Below are positions 11,666-22,766 of a stretch of DNA of 64,000 nucleotides, in pieces. How positions within the stretch are numbered: position 1 is the stretch's first letter; each line of letters starts with the position of its first letter. Source of the stretch: Terrilactibacillus sp. S3-3 (lineage in GTDB: Bacteria; Bacillota; Bacilli; Bacillales; Sporolactobacillaceae); the NCBI GenBank assembly GCA_030437565.1, contig CP129291.1, positions 2,914,001 through 2,978,000 of the forward strand, read 5' to 3'. Both the position numbers and the translations under genes were made by a program. Under the pieces are notes generated by a model. The model was not told the origin of the DNA and made no database searches. It saw only the letters and a list, made by a program, of their open reading frames with translations.

Positions 11666-12803
11666 TGTCTCCGCCTCCTTCAAAATCTTCATTATAACTG
11701 CCGCTGAAACGGAGCAATGCCGGGAGAATGACGATCTGCCCGTCTTGGCGCTCAATGAACTGCCAGCGCTCCGCTTCATCAAGAAGATTCTCTGACAGGC
11801 GGGTCGCACTCATCGTCCGGTACTCTTTCGACCATCCGCGACTTTCTTTTTGCTGCAGCTCCTGGATAAGCGACAGCCACTCCTGCCGCGTCAGCGCTGC
11901 CCGCCCATAAGGATCAGCGGACGGCGGCTGCGCACCAGGGACGCCGCCTGCAGCAGAATATCGTCGATGACCTGCTGCGAGGGGAAAAAAGGTGTACAGT
12001 TTTCTGCGTTCCGTTAGTGTCAGCATCGCCGTGTCCTTCGTCAGTTCAAATTCAAACGGCGTATATCGTTGAAAAAAAAGTCTTCGATCGATTTGCGCTG
12101 CACGCGGATATAGTTGAACAGCTGATCATTGTTTTCCTCCGTCCGCGCGACATTCGGTTCCATGATCAGCCGCCTGTACACTTCCCAGCGGCGGCCATGT
12201 GTATCGATGTTCTCCATCTCATCGTCGATCAGTTCATGCCAGTCATTGTACTGATAGATATCTTGAGGATAAGAGCGCATGAAATAGCGCGAGTAAAGCG
12301 TCACCCGGTACAGCGCTTCGGACGCTTCATCTTGGGCAAATCGGGCGACATCGCCTTCGATTCGATCCATCAGACGGAAGCCGAGCAGCTGATTGACAAC
12401 ACGGACAAGTGACAGCCGATGACGGTAATTCGTCCAGTCAAGTGCCGCCGGATCAGGATAGTTTTCTTTAATGTCTTCGACCAAGTGACTCAGCAAAAAA
12501 TAATCGTTCTGCTCTTTCGTTTCAAGAAACGCCAGTGCGCAGGCGAACAGCGTATAATCCATTTTATCCTGAAAATTCGTGATCCCCATCCACGGCTTCG
12601 GATCAGTCGGTATTTTTTCCAGTTTAATAAATTGAGTATGGACAAATAGCCGCAGGCCGAAACGCTCATCAATTATTCTTTTTAACTCTTTTTCATTCCG
12701 GCGAATGTCATGATACAGTTCCGGATCTCTCCGAGCGGAGAATCCAGTAGTTTTCAAACAGCGCCGCAAGTCCATCACGAAGCTGCTCCTCTGTTGCCGC
12801 CAT
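11658..12803 (-). CDS. jetB: Wadjet type II protein JetB (TIGR02678/DUF2398 family, frameshifted)
   Basis: Kleisin-interacting (KITE-like) subunit expected to bridge the JetC heads with JetA. About 380 residues. The start ATG at 12803 has a strong AGGGGAGGTGA site and begins AATEEQLRDGLAALFENYW. The body includes RRNEKELKRIIDERFGLRL and the winged-helix-like C-terminus with DEAERWQFIERQDGQIVILPAL. Frame changes near 12745 and 12060 (A-run) interrupt otherwise continuous sequence. The stop overlaps the likely jetC start, implying translational coupling. The 265 bp separating it from jetA is unusually wide for such an operon and shows nothing recognisable. Confidence 0.82.
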
Positions 12804-13068
12804 CTGTGTCACCTCCCCTGTGTGCTAAAAGTGGCCGGTATCATCTGTCAGGCAAATCTATTAAAATCCGATTCATTAAGTCCTTGAGGTGGGTGTCTTA
12901 CTGCCCGTTATTGTGTGATAAAAATATCTGTTTCAACAGGATAACACTGATTTTAAATGCAGGCAGCCATCAGCCATTTACGCTCTCAAAAGCTGTCGAA
13001 AACACACGATCCTGCCTCCGGGATTAATTGATGCTTATCGAATCTATCAGGAACACCGCACTTTCCGC

Positions 13069-14564
13069 TCAGTCCCCAGCATGATCCCAGTGTCCTTCGA
13101 ATGTATATGTCATATCCGGCATCTCCATCGTGCCGTCTTCCGAGCGAATCACCACCCGCCGATTCGAATCAACCGTGACCGCGACGCGCATGCCGAATTC
13201 CGTCTGTACACGGCCGCTTTCCTGCATCCCGGCTTTGGCGATCCAGCGCAGCAGCACTTTACGAACATTTTTTTTTCGATAAACGCGTGATGAGACAGAA
13301 CAATTTTACCGTTTTCGACATAAGCATACAGCGATTTTTCCAGCTGCCTGATCCGATCGAGATAATCCCTGCCTTGCTTTCCGTTTTTCTTCATCATTCA
13401 TCGAGAACGCGGACGCCGAGTCTTTTCGCGGTAGCCTTGAACACGCGGCTTGATTTTGTATTCGGTCGGCTTCTCCTCCCAAAGATCTGCATAGACATCA
13501 TTCGTTCCACTCGGCTCAACCGCATAATGCCGCGTGCCGAACAGACCGAAAACCGTCGCCGACAGCTGATGTGCCTCATCGAGTGTTGCACAGCGGTCGA
13601 ACCACCGGGCAATGTGGAGATAATTTTTTTTTGCGGCTGCGATGCTGCTGCAGCCGCTCCCCGAAGCGCTGAATGATCCGCGTGATCCGGCGAATCGCTT
13701 CGTTCGTCTGCCGCTGCAGCGATGTATATTCGCTCTCTCCAGTCTCGTTGTTTATAAACCATGATTTAATATTTTTCCATGTCTCATAAAAGTCTTCCGA
13801 GACCGCCGCTTCATCCAGCTCTGGTCCGCCGAGGCGCGGAATCGACTTTTCATGATCGATAACCGCGCCTGCCGTCGCCGCCAGCGTCTCTTCAGACGTC
13901 TCGCTCAGCGCGCGCTCTGAATTTTCATCGCCGTCTGCTGCAGCGCCATCACAAAATCACGCAGATAATTCACGAACTGATCTTTATAAACGAGGAAAGC
14001 CTCCGTCTGCATATTTGCCTCCAGCTTCTCGCTGTTCAGATAGCCAATATAATCGGACGTGTTCGTCTTAATCTGCTTAAAATGGTGCAGCACCTCCTGC
14101 CAGCGCTCGTATGCCGTCCGTTCCCCGTCCGCCGGCGCCGACATATCCTGAATGGCCTTCAGAAGCCGGACGAACGCCGATTTTTCCAGTGCCCCGCCGA
14201 ACTCGTCGCCCTTTTTCGCCAGCTCGGCAAGCATCCGTTCGAACGCCACCGTGTACGGCGTTATCTGATAACGGAACCGCTTCCGTTTATAATCCTCGAT
14301 CGACTTCGGTTCCTTCATCTCCTGGCGCGGAATGATATTATTCCAGCTAACGAGCGTCGCCAAATCCTGCTCCAGCATCGCGTCCGTATAGTCCTCCATC
14401 CCCTTGACCGAGCGGACAAACTGAAAGATGTCGGCCGGGTACAGAGAATCTTTCATCCGCTCATGCTCTCGATAAAAAAAGCGGAGAATGATCCGGTAGC
14501 GCATCGCATTTTCCGCTGTCAGATACGATGCCTCTTTAATTTTTGAAAAGTCATTGATCTCCAT
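13069..14564 (-). CDS. jetA: Wadjet type II protein JetA (TIGR02677/DUF2397 family, frameshifted)
   Basis: Kleisin-like first subunit of type II Wadjet, about 495 residues. It opens INDFSKIKEASYLTAENA followed by RYRIILRFFYREHERM, the recognised start of TIGR02677, with helices and coiled coil to the C-terminus. The last segment (13257-13069) ends in a short beta-rich region. ATG at 14564 is chosen; a TTG two codons upstream is also in frame. Ribosome binding looks weak. Frame changes occur near 13905, 13760, 13400 and 13255. First gene of jetABCD, transcribed toward lower coordinates, with the leader-distal end of the CRISPR array 380 bp upstream. Confidence 0.82.
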
Positions 14565-14943
14565 GCGCAAACACCCTACTCAACAGTATAAACAGTTTTA
14601 TTCACAAGAAATCAAGCGCAAATGAATGACGGTCAAAATGGCAAAAAGGCGGTGCTTCGGACTGATCATATGATTTGGCAATTGAACCCATTCAGCCCTT
14701 GGCTATCGTCCCGATTGTGGTTATAAATCAACATCGAATCGCACCCGCATAAAATCTTTCACACTATTAGAGATCCGATTCCAAGCCAAGCCGAGTGGGC
14801 AAGACGCTTTTTCTTAAGCATATTGTAACATACGAGCACACGTTCTTCATCCAATTCGTGCAGTTTCCGTAATTTTCATTTTGGCGGGCAGCAAAAACGC
14901 AAAAATAAAAAAAAACGAAAACCGGATATAATAGAAAAGAAGT
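14565..14943. other. region between jetA and the CRISPR trailer end
   Basis: An AT-rich gap that must contain the jet operon promoter. A TTGATT box and a TATACT box precede jetA on the minus strand but with 19 bp spacing, so I do not call a promoter. No convincing gene is visible. Confidence 0.4.
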
Positions 14944-17413
14944 GAGTTTCAATCCATTATAGGGCGGATCCTGACCCCGCGCTTCTATCCGTGTTTCAGT
15001 TTCAATCTACGCACTTACGAGGAATGCAACCCCCCTCATGTTTTGAAAATAATGTATGTTTATCATAGAGGATTTGTTCGTTGATAGCGAGAAATCAAAA
15101 AAGTGTCAATCCCTCATAGGTAAGATCCAAACCCCCAACATTCGGTAAAAAATGGGCGACGGATCCGAGGTTTCAATCCCTCATAGGTAAGATCCAAACG
15201 AAGCCATTCGATAATATGGGCCGCGATTACAAGGTGTTTCAATCCCTCATAGGTAAGATCCAAACGGAGGAATTAAAAATGGCAAAGTACAATGTAGTGG
15301 GTTTCAATCCCTCATAGGTAAGATCCAAACTTTGCAAAAAACTTAAATATCTTTATAAATAGTTGAGTTTCAATCCCTCATAGGTAAGATCCAAACCCGT
15401 GGCGCGATAAACCCGCGCGGCCTGTGTGTGGGGAGGTTTCAATCCCTCATAGGTAAGATCCAAACCAGAAAAGAGGGCTGGCGCATTGAAGAAAATGTTT
15501 GTTTCAATCCCTCATAGGTAAGATCCAAACGCTAAATACAATCAATGTTCCAATCACTGAATCCGAGTTTCAATCCCTCATAGGTAAGATCCAAACTCGG
15601 AGGGAGGTTGAGATGACTCTTCCTCCGCCACTAGTTTCAATCCCTCATAGGTAAGATCCAAACCCTCTATCGCCTCTTATCCTTGTGCTGTTGTTCCTAC
15701 GTTTCAATCCCTCATAGGTAAGATCCAAACTGGCGGAAAAACTTAATAAAGGAAATAATATAAACAAGTTTCAATCCCTCATAGGTAAGATCCAAACGGT
15801 CTTTTTTCTTTTTCAGTCCCGAGAAATGGAGTTCGAGTTTCAATCCCTCATAGGTAAGATCCAAACTAAATGATTGCATTAAAGATTTACTGGTAACATT
15901 AAAGTTTCAATCCCATAGGTAAGATCCAAACAAAATCTTATCGTGAATTATGGGAATCGTTCACAAAGTTTCAATCCCTCATAGGTAAGATCCAAACTCG
16001 ATCGGGACTTTCACGTATACAATGGCTTGATGCCTGTTTCAATCCCTCATAGGTAAGATCCAAACGAATCAATTGCTAAAACTATCTGTTTATCACAGTT
16101 AGTTTCAATCCCTCATAGGTAAGATCCAAATCCAAACTCTACACATAAGGATACGGTCACCACGGCGTCAGCAGTTTCAATCCCTCATAGGTAAGATCCA
16201 AACCGACCTTAAAACAAGCGTCATGAGGGCTTACAGCGAGGTTTCAATCCCTCATAGGTAAGATCCAAACTAACAATCAGTTACTAATTCTTCGCAACAT
16301 GGAAACACTGTTTCAATCCCTCATAGGTAAGATCCAAACATAAAAACATCATCAAAATTACTGACATTAATTTGCTAGTTTCAATCCCTCATAGGTAAGA
16401 TCCAAACATGCCTGTTTTAGTCGCCTAGACGACTTGAGCGGGTGTTTCAATCCCTCATAGGTAAGATCCAAACACAAGAAGAAGCGCCGGCGCAAATCGC
16501 TAATATACCTAGTTTCAATCCCTCATAGGTAAGATCCAAACAAAATTAATTATTTATCACTGGAGGTTCTTAATTATAGTTTCAATCCCTCATAGGTAAG
16601 ATCCAAACTTTACATTCTCCCTATATTTTACTTTACATTTATTGTGTTTCAATCCCTCATAGGTAAGATCCAAACGAAAAATGATATAGTGTACTAGTGT
16701 GTTAGTACGCTGTTTCAATCCCTCATAGGTAAGATCCAAACTTAAGCCTACAACCTTCGACCGGCTCGGTCGGAGGTTGGTTTCAATCCCTCATAGGTAA
16801 GATCCAAACTGGCTGATTATCGAAGACATGATAGAATTGTTGGTCGTTTCAATCCCTCATAGGTAAGATCCAAACGCAGGCACCATTGTCCAGGGTGCCA
16901 GTAATTGCGTCGTTTCAATCAATCCCTCATAGGTAAGATCCAAACGTTCATCTTTGACAAAAAAGTCTTAATCAATGAGATGTTTCAATCCCTCATAGGT
17001 AAGATCCAAACTATTTCAACTTTTATCAGCCAATCATCTTTTACCGATGTTTCAATCCCTCATAGGTAAGATCCAAACCAAAAATTAAATCGGCAATAAC
17101 AAATATAGTCGATCTTTGTTTCAATCCCTCATAGGTAAGATCCAAACGAGAGAATCGGATTATGAAGGCAATTTGAAACGTTATCGTTTCAATCCCTCAT
17201 AGGTAAGATCCAAACTTTTATACATAATATCAAACTCCTTTTGTTATAGAAGTTTCAATCCCTCATAGGTAAGATCCAAACGGTTTGGCTCGCTTCAATT
17301 AAATGAAGGTCATGGCAGTTTCAATCCCTCATAGGTAAGATCCAAACGAAAAAAAATGATATAGTGTACTAGTGTGTTAGTACGATGTTTCAATCCCTCA
17401 TAGGTAAGATCCA
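14944..17413 (-). CRISPR. CRISPR array, leader-distal part, about 37 repeats
   Basis: Thirty-base repeats on the plus strand begin GTTTCAATCCC and end AGATCCAAAC, with spacers of 35-39 bp. Starts include 15103, 15170, 15236, 15301 and so on to 17387. The complement ends in ATTGAAAC, the usual 5' crRNA handle, so the array is transcribed on the minus strand. The first two units (14944, 14998) are degenerate, marking this as the old trailer end. Several repeats are altered: 15904 lacks 2 bp, 16102 carries a duplicated TCCAAA, 16912 a duplicated AATC, and 17387 lost two A's at the edge of an IS21 element. This half is cut off from the leader by that element. Confidence 0.97.
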
Positions 17414-17737
17414 CTTGTATCGGGCGGGTGTATTTGTCAACTGAAAAATCCCCCATGTAGTCATTTAAAATTCCCCCACCTCATCTACTCTTTCAATGGG
17501 GGAATGGGTCAGTAAATCTAATCTTCCTGCTTTTTTTCAAACTATTTTGACTTTGATTCTTGGCCATGAAACGCGAATATTTAGGGCATAAAATAACTAA
17601 AACCTTCAGGCACCCTACACCCATGCAAGTACATAAGGCGTGAACCCAAAATCAAGACTCGCAAACGCATGAGACTTACGGTGTATCGAAATTTTGAACA
17701 TTTTAGGATCAGTGCCCAGTTGGATTGTGCGGGCTCC

Positions 17738-17846
17738 GTCCCTTCCTCACCTCAGGATAGACTAGCAGATAGCGCTTAAGCGTCAAGCCAAAACCGCTTG
17801 ACCCTTGCGCGCTATCCGCTGCCAAGTGGTTAGGTGAAGAAGGGAC
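17738..17846. repeat. nested inverted repeat in the IS21 non-coding end
   Basis: Outer arms GTCCCTTCCTCACCT (17738) and AGGTGAAGAAGGGAC (17832) pair with one mismatch. Inner arms GATAGCGC (17768) and GCGCTATC (17809), then TCAAGC and GCTTGA, continue the stem. It lies downstream of istB between the gene and the element end, and no T-run follows it. Confidence 0.75.
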
Positions 17847-17912
17847 TAGAATGGGCTATCCATCGGCAGAATTGTGGAGCACCACAGAAAACACCGAAGA
17901 GCCTTAACACTT

Positions 17913-18692
17913 TTAACCGATTTGTTGCTGTTCAAGCCACGTTTTGGTTTCCTTCATGCGATAGGAATTACCGTTCATATTGACTAAATAGGCTTGGTGG
18001 GTGAGGCGATCAATCATGGCTGCGGTCATGACAGGATCCTGAAAGATTTCTCCCCACCGCTCAAAGGATAAATTGGTCGTGATGATGGTGGATTTTCTCC
18101 CGGCACGAAGGGAGAGATGGGTAAATAACAGTTCGGCTCCCTCCTTGTCAAAAGAGATGTAGCCCATCTCATCCACAATCACCAGATCATATTTTTCAAA
18201 ACGCGTTTGGAAAGCGCGCAGCGTCCGTTCTGAACGGCATTCTTTCATTTGATTAATCAGTAGAGGGACGGTAGTAAACCAAACACTATACCCTTCTTCA
18301 CAGGCTCTGATGCCCAATCCGATCGCCGTGTGTGTTTTTCCCGTTCCCGGATTGCCAGCTAAGATCAGATTTCTCCCTTCTTTGATGAATTGAAGCGTTT
18401 TAAGCTGTTATTATTTCTTTTGGGCATCCTCCGGCAGGTCTTTCACTGACAAATCTTCCAAGTATTTTTTATAGGGAAATTTGGCGCGGCGAATACGATT
18501 AAATTGTGCGGTCTGTTTTCTGGCATCCCACTCCTTTTGTAACAGCTCGGCTAAAAAGGTTTCATAGCTCAAGTCTCGTATGTTTGCCGATTCGATCTGC
18601 TCTTGAAAACATTCTCGAATCGTCGGTAACTTGATGTCCTTACAGTACTGAAAAATGATATCGCTCATGTTCTTCTGTTTGCTCATACTCAT
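17913..18692 (-). CDS. istB: IS21 helper ATPase IstB (frameshifted)
   Basis: DnaA/DnaC-like AAA+ ATPase that assists the IstA transposase in target capture. About 255 residues. The N-terminal part ends near 18411, and a shifted frame continues through ILAGNPGTGKTH (Walker A), VIVDEMGYISFD (Walker B), IITTNLSFERWGEIF and IDRLTHQAYLVNMNG. The start ATG at 18692 lies 5 bases after the istA stop, giving the usual istA-istB arrangement. A single frame change near 18410 would inactivate it if real, but it sits next to an A-rich tract. Confidence 0.9.
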
Positions 18693-18697
18693 ACCCC

Positions 18698-20280
18698 TTA
18701 GTATCCGACTCCTGCGGTGTCGAATAATTCATCGTACATTTTGAGATGGCGCTCTGCCTGATGGGTAATGGCCTTCGTCTCTTCTGAATTCAACGGAACA
18801 GGGCTATTCCCCATCTGATTTTTGGCGCATACGGCTTTGATTTTATCAGTGGTCACATGGTTTAGACCTATTTTCTGAAGCTCTTGAATGCTTTGCTCCA
18901 CCTCATCAATGTCGTCCCCCCTTATTTAAATAGTGGATGAGGTCTATAAAATCACGCTCATGACTGGTATAATAAGTGTGATAAATATTTTTGAGCTTTG
19001 GATCTGCCTGTTGCAGTGCTGTACTACCAGCTAATGCACCAGGCTTTTTCTTTAGGGTCTCAAGGTAGTGCTCAATCTGCAGGCTCCATTCATGGCAGCC
19101 TGACAGGTGTGAATGCTCGGCGACTTTTTTCTCTTCATGAAAACACTGAATCCGATTCGTATAGACCTTGACTTTGACCTGCTCGCCGACTAAATAATCA
19201 GGAACCGAGTAATGATTCTGATCAATCACAACGGTGGAATACTTGTCCACACGCGCATTCACATACCGAGCGGCGTCAAACGGTTCAGGGAGATGTAGAA
19301 GAGAAGGCCGTTCCGCTTCCAAACAGGTTTCGGCGCTTTGATTGTCGCGGTTCAGCTGGGCTTTCTGATTCAAACCTACGCAGACTTGATACAAATAAAG
19401 CGTTAGCTTCCTCAAGGCTTTCAAAAGCGTCCTTAAAGGCAAAAGCCTTTCTGCGAATGACTTCCACACTTCGTTCGACATGCCCTTTTTCATTGCCACG
19501 ACGCGTATTACAGAAGCGAAACCCAAATTGATAATACATCGAAAGCTTGAGCAGCCCTTCAGTCGGTTCCTTTTCGCTAGGGCCGACGAATCGTTTGACA
19601 GCGACGCGCATATTGTCGTAGACCATGGTCCGGTAGACGCCGCCAACCTCCTGAAAGAATAAGGTATGAGCTTCTTGAAAACATTCGGTTTTTTGCTTTG
19701 TAAAAAGATAGGCCATTCGATAATTTCCATAAGCTGAAGTAAAAACAGCCATTTGAAAAATTCTCAAGTTTCCTCCAATCTTAATTTTGACCTCACCCCA
19801 ATCAAATTCACAAATGTCTCCTGGTGTATACGTTCCCTTAATATAGGCCTCCTTTGCTTTTTTCTCGAGTTGTCGAATCGTTCGAAGAACAGTACTGTAA
19901 CTCACAGAGAATCCTTCTGACTTGAGGGCTTCGAAAATATCCATCGGTTTCTTTTGTTGTTTGCGAACGCCTTGTCGCCGTTTCTCCGCGTTTTCTCGAA
20001 GATAGTCTTGAATCCTCTGTTCAATTTCTTCAGTCATCACACGCTTTTTCCGGTTGTTCACTCGGTATTTTGGAACCTCAACCAACTCTCGGATCAATTC
20101 CCCTCGATCAAGGCTGCCATTCGTCTTTTTCAGTTCGCTTAATTTCTGCTCATAAGCGCGAATATATTTCCGAATGGTCTTCCGATCAACACCGGTTTCT
20201 CTCGCAATCTCTCTTTGGGATCGCTCCTCTCTTAAATACATTAATAAAATTTCTTGCTTCTGCTTCAATAGGATCATCAT
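18698..20280 (-). CDS. istA: IS21 transposase IstA (frameshifted)
   Basis: DDE transposase of about 525 residues. The N-terminus has a helix-turn-helix (REIARETGVDRKTIRKYIRAYE). The integrase core shows DICEFDWGEVKI (first Asp) and MVYDNMRVAVKRFVG (second Asp), with the catalytic Glu expected around NEKGHVERSVEVIRRK. The C-terminal part resumes in other frames near 19390 and 18906, the latter at a run of six G. A start around 20280 (tandem ATGs) fits the family N-terminus better than the longer in-frame extension. It lies on the same strand as CRISPR transcription. Confidence 0.9.
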
Positions 20281-20412
20281 CCCCATCTCCCCACAGTAAG
20301 ACATCCTTTTGCCTGTGGGTCTATTATAATTAAGTGGGGGACTTTTCAGTGACTCTGATGGGGTACTTTTAGATTACTATATACAGGCGATCCATTTCAA
20401 CGCCCCAGGCCG

Positions 20413-22766
20413 GTTTCAATCCCTCATAGGTAAGATCCAAACGAAACTAAACGATGACCTGTCAGCGTGGCAGGATGATGTTTCAATCCCTCATAGGTAA
20501 GATCCAAACCAATTATTGGGAAAATCCGGACGTGTAAATGATTGCATGTTTCAATCCCTCATAGGTAAGATCCAAACGAGAGAATCGGATTATGAGGGTA
20601 ATTTGAAACGTTATTGTTTCAATCCCTCATAGGTAAGATCCAAACATGTAAGGCCAATTGACCACAACTTATTCCATCAAAGTTTCAATCCCTCATAGGT
20701 AAGATCCAAACTTTGCACCAAGTACTCTCAGAGCTTTGGCATATGTGTGTTTCAATCCCTCATAGGTAAGATCCAAACTTTGCACCAAGTACTCTCAGAG
20801 CTTTGGCATATGTGTGTTTCAATCCCTCATAGGTAAGATCCAAACTCGATCATCTCGAATCGGATCGGCGTGACGCTCGCCGTGTTTCAATCCCTCATAG
20901 GTAAGATCCAAACGGCCGTTTTGTGTCGACGAAGCAAGCGGAATATCCGGGTTTCAATCCCTCATAGGTAAGATCCAAACGAAATGCCGGCGGTTTCCAT
21001 TGACCCTTTGAGCTGTTGTTTCAATCCCTCATAGGTAAGATCCAAACATACTTCCCGCATCGCCAGTGCATAATCCCATCGATGTTTCAATCCCTCATAG
21101 GTAAGATCCAAACCGCGTTGAAAATCTGAAAGCTATTTTCAGTATGATGAGTTTCAATCCCTCATAGGTAAGATCCAAACTCTTGCCCCGTCCCTATACG
21201 CTGACAATTCCGGTATGTTTCAATCCCTCATAGGTAAGATCCAAACAAAAAATATGCCAAGAAGCGTGGTCTGTTGATTTCTGTTTCAATCCCTCATAGG
21301 TAAGATCCAAACCAATGGAGCCGTAATGCTGACGTCCGGTTCATCATTGTTTCAATCCCTCATAGGTAAGATCCAAACTCCTGGGAAGCCATCCGATTCT
21401 ATCCGTTCACAACTGTTTCAATCCCTCATAGGTAAGATCCAAACTTTGATGCAACTGTCAGAGATAAAGGACAAAATGAAGTTTCAATCCCTCATAGGTA
21501 AGATCCAAACGAGCCACGCCCTTTCGTAGATTTCTAAAAAATATGCGTTTCAATCCCTCATAGGTAAGATCCAAACTAGAGAGTGGGCCGCTGCCTTTCG
21601 GCTCGATATGGTGTTTCAATCCCTCATAGGTAAGATCCAAACTTTATCCACCTTAACGTTCTTTGTCTGCTCATCTTTGTTTCAATCCCTCATAGGTAAG
21701 ATCCAAACTTACACGTTTCCATCCTAAAAAAGCCGGCATCATCAGTTTCAATCCCTCATAGGTAAGATCCAAACGCTATAACAGAAAAGTCATACAATTA
21801 CACAAGCAGAAGTTTCAATCCCTCATAGGTAAGATCCAAACCCATACTTCCCGCATCGCCAGTGCATAATCCCATCGATGTTTCAATCCCTCATAGGTAA
21901 GCCAAACTGGACATCCCTTTAAAATCGCCTGTTACGAGATCAAGTTTCAATCCCTCATAGGTAAGATCCAAACATATCATCTATCCCTTTTTGAACGTCA
22001 GTTTTATATCGTTTCAATCCCTCATAGGTAAGATCCAAACCTGATCCCGTTCAGCTTTGGATAAACACCATCAATCGTGTTTCAATCCCTCATAGGTAAG
22101 ATCCAAACTATTTGCCATTATGCTGCCTCCAATTGGGCAATTCTGTTTCAATCCCTCATAGGTAAGATCCAAACTGTTTGTGGTATATCCCGTTACTCCG
22201 CCGTGGGTAGTTTCAATCCCTCATAGGTAAGATCCAAACCGGTAACATTAACGGCAAAGCTTTATCAAGCCGGGTTTCAATCCCTCATAGGTAAGATCCA
22301 AACGAAAAAGATGGACGTGAGAGTTTCAGGAGTGGCATGTTTCAATCCCTCATAGGTAAGATCCAAACCAGGCTGCCGCCGCCGCTAGTGCTGCTGCCGC
22401 CGCTGTTTCAATCCCTCATAGGTAAGATCCAAACCCGTATTAGTGACCGAACCATGTCCGAACACTTTAGGTTTCAATCCCTCATAGGTAAGATCCAAAC
22501 AAATTTAAACGACGGCCAGCCAACATATACATGGTCGTTTCAATCCCTCATAGGTAAGATCCAAACCAGGCTGCCGCCGCCGCTAGTGCTGCTGCCGCCG
22601 CTGTTTCAATCCCTCATAGGTAAGATCCAAACGCTTTTGTATGGAACCCTAACGGGACTGTAATTAGAAAGTTTCAATCCCTCATAGGTAAGATCCAAAC
22701 GCAGCACCGGCCGATTATTTATTCCAGCAATGAGGAGTTTCAATCCCTCATAGGTAAGATCCAAAC
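20413..22766 (-). CRISPR. CRISPR array, leader-proximal part, 36 repeats
   Basis: The same 30-base repeat continues from 20413 to 22737, nearly all copies perfect; the one at 21880 lacks 2 bp. Spacers are 36-38 bp. The newest repeat (22737-22766) abuts the leader. Spacer 20712-20748 is repeated exactly at 20779-20815. Spacer 22369-22404 recurs at 22567-22602, and 21048-21083 recurs at 21842-21879. The repeat type, crRNA handle and adjacent cas genes fit type I-B. Confidence 0.98.

Larger units (their letters stand above)
17429..20385 (-). mobile_element. IS21-family insertion sequence inside the CRISPR array
   Basis: A roughly 2.96-kb element carrying istA and istB, inserted in a spacer of the array. 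The two ends read TGTATTTG inward on the left and, on the complement, TGTATATA on the right, followed by related copies of an AAAAnTnCCCC motif. This matches the TG-starting multi-repeat ends of IS21 elements. A target duplication is not clear; GGCG flanks appear on both sides but do not align cleanly. Array repeats resume at 20413. Confidence 0.88.

Noticed and set aside
14767..14952. A 61-residue hydrophobic minus-strand frame before the array
   Set aside because: No ribosome site, overlaps the first degenerate repeat, and shows no family pattern.
17413..20412. CRISPR-associated transposon
   Set aside because: The element is an ordinary istA-istB IS21 inside the array; there are no Tn7-like tns genes or a tniQ.
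21326..22663. Open frames in the CRISPR array encoding repeated FQSLIGKIQT units
   Set aside because: They are translations of the repeat itself; period, lack of ribosome sites and array context show no gene.
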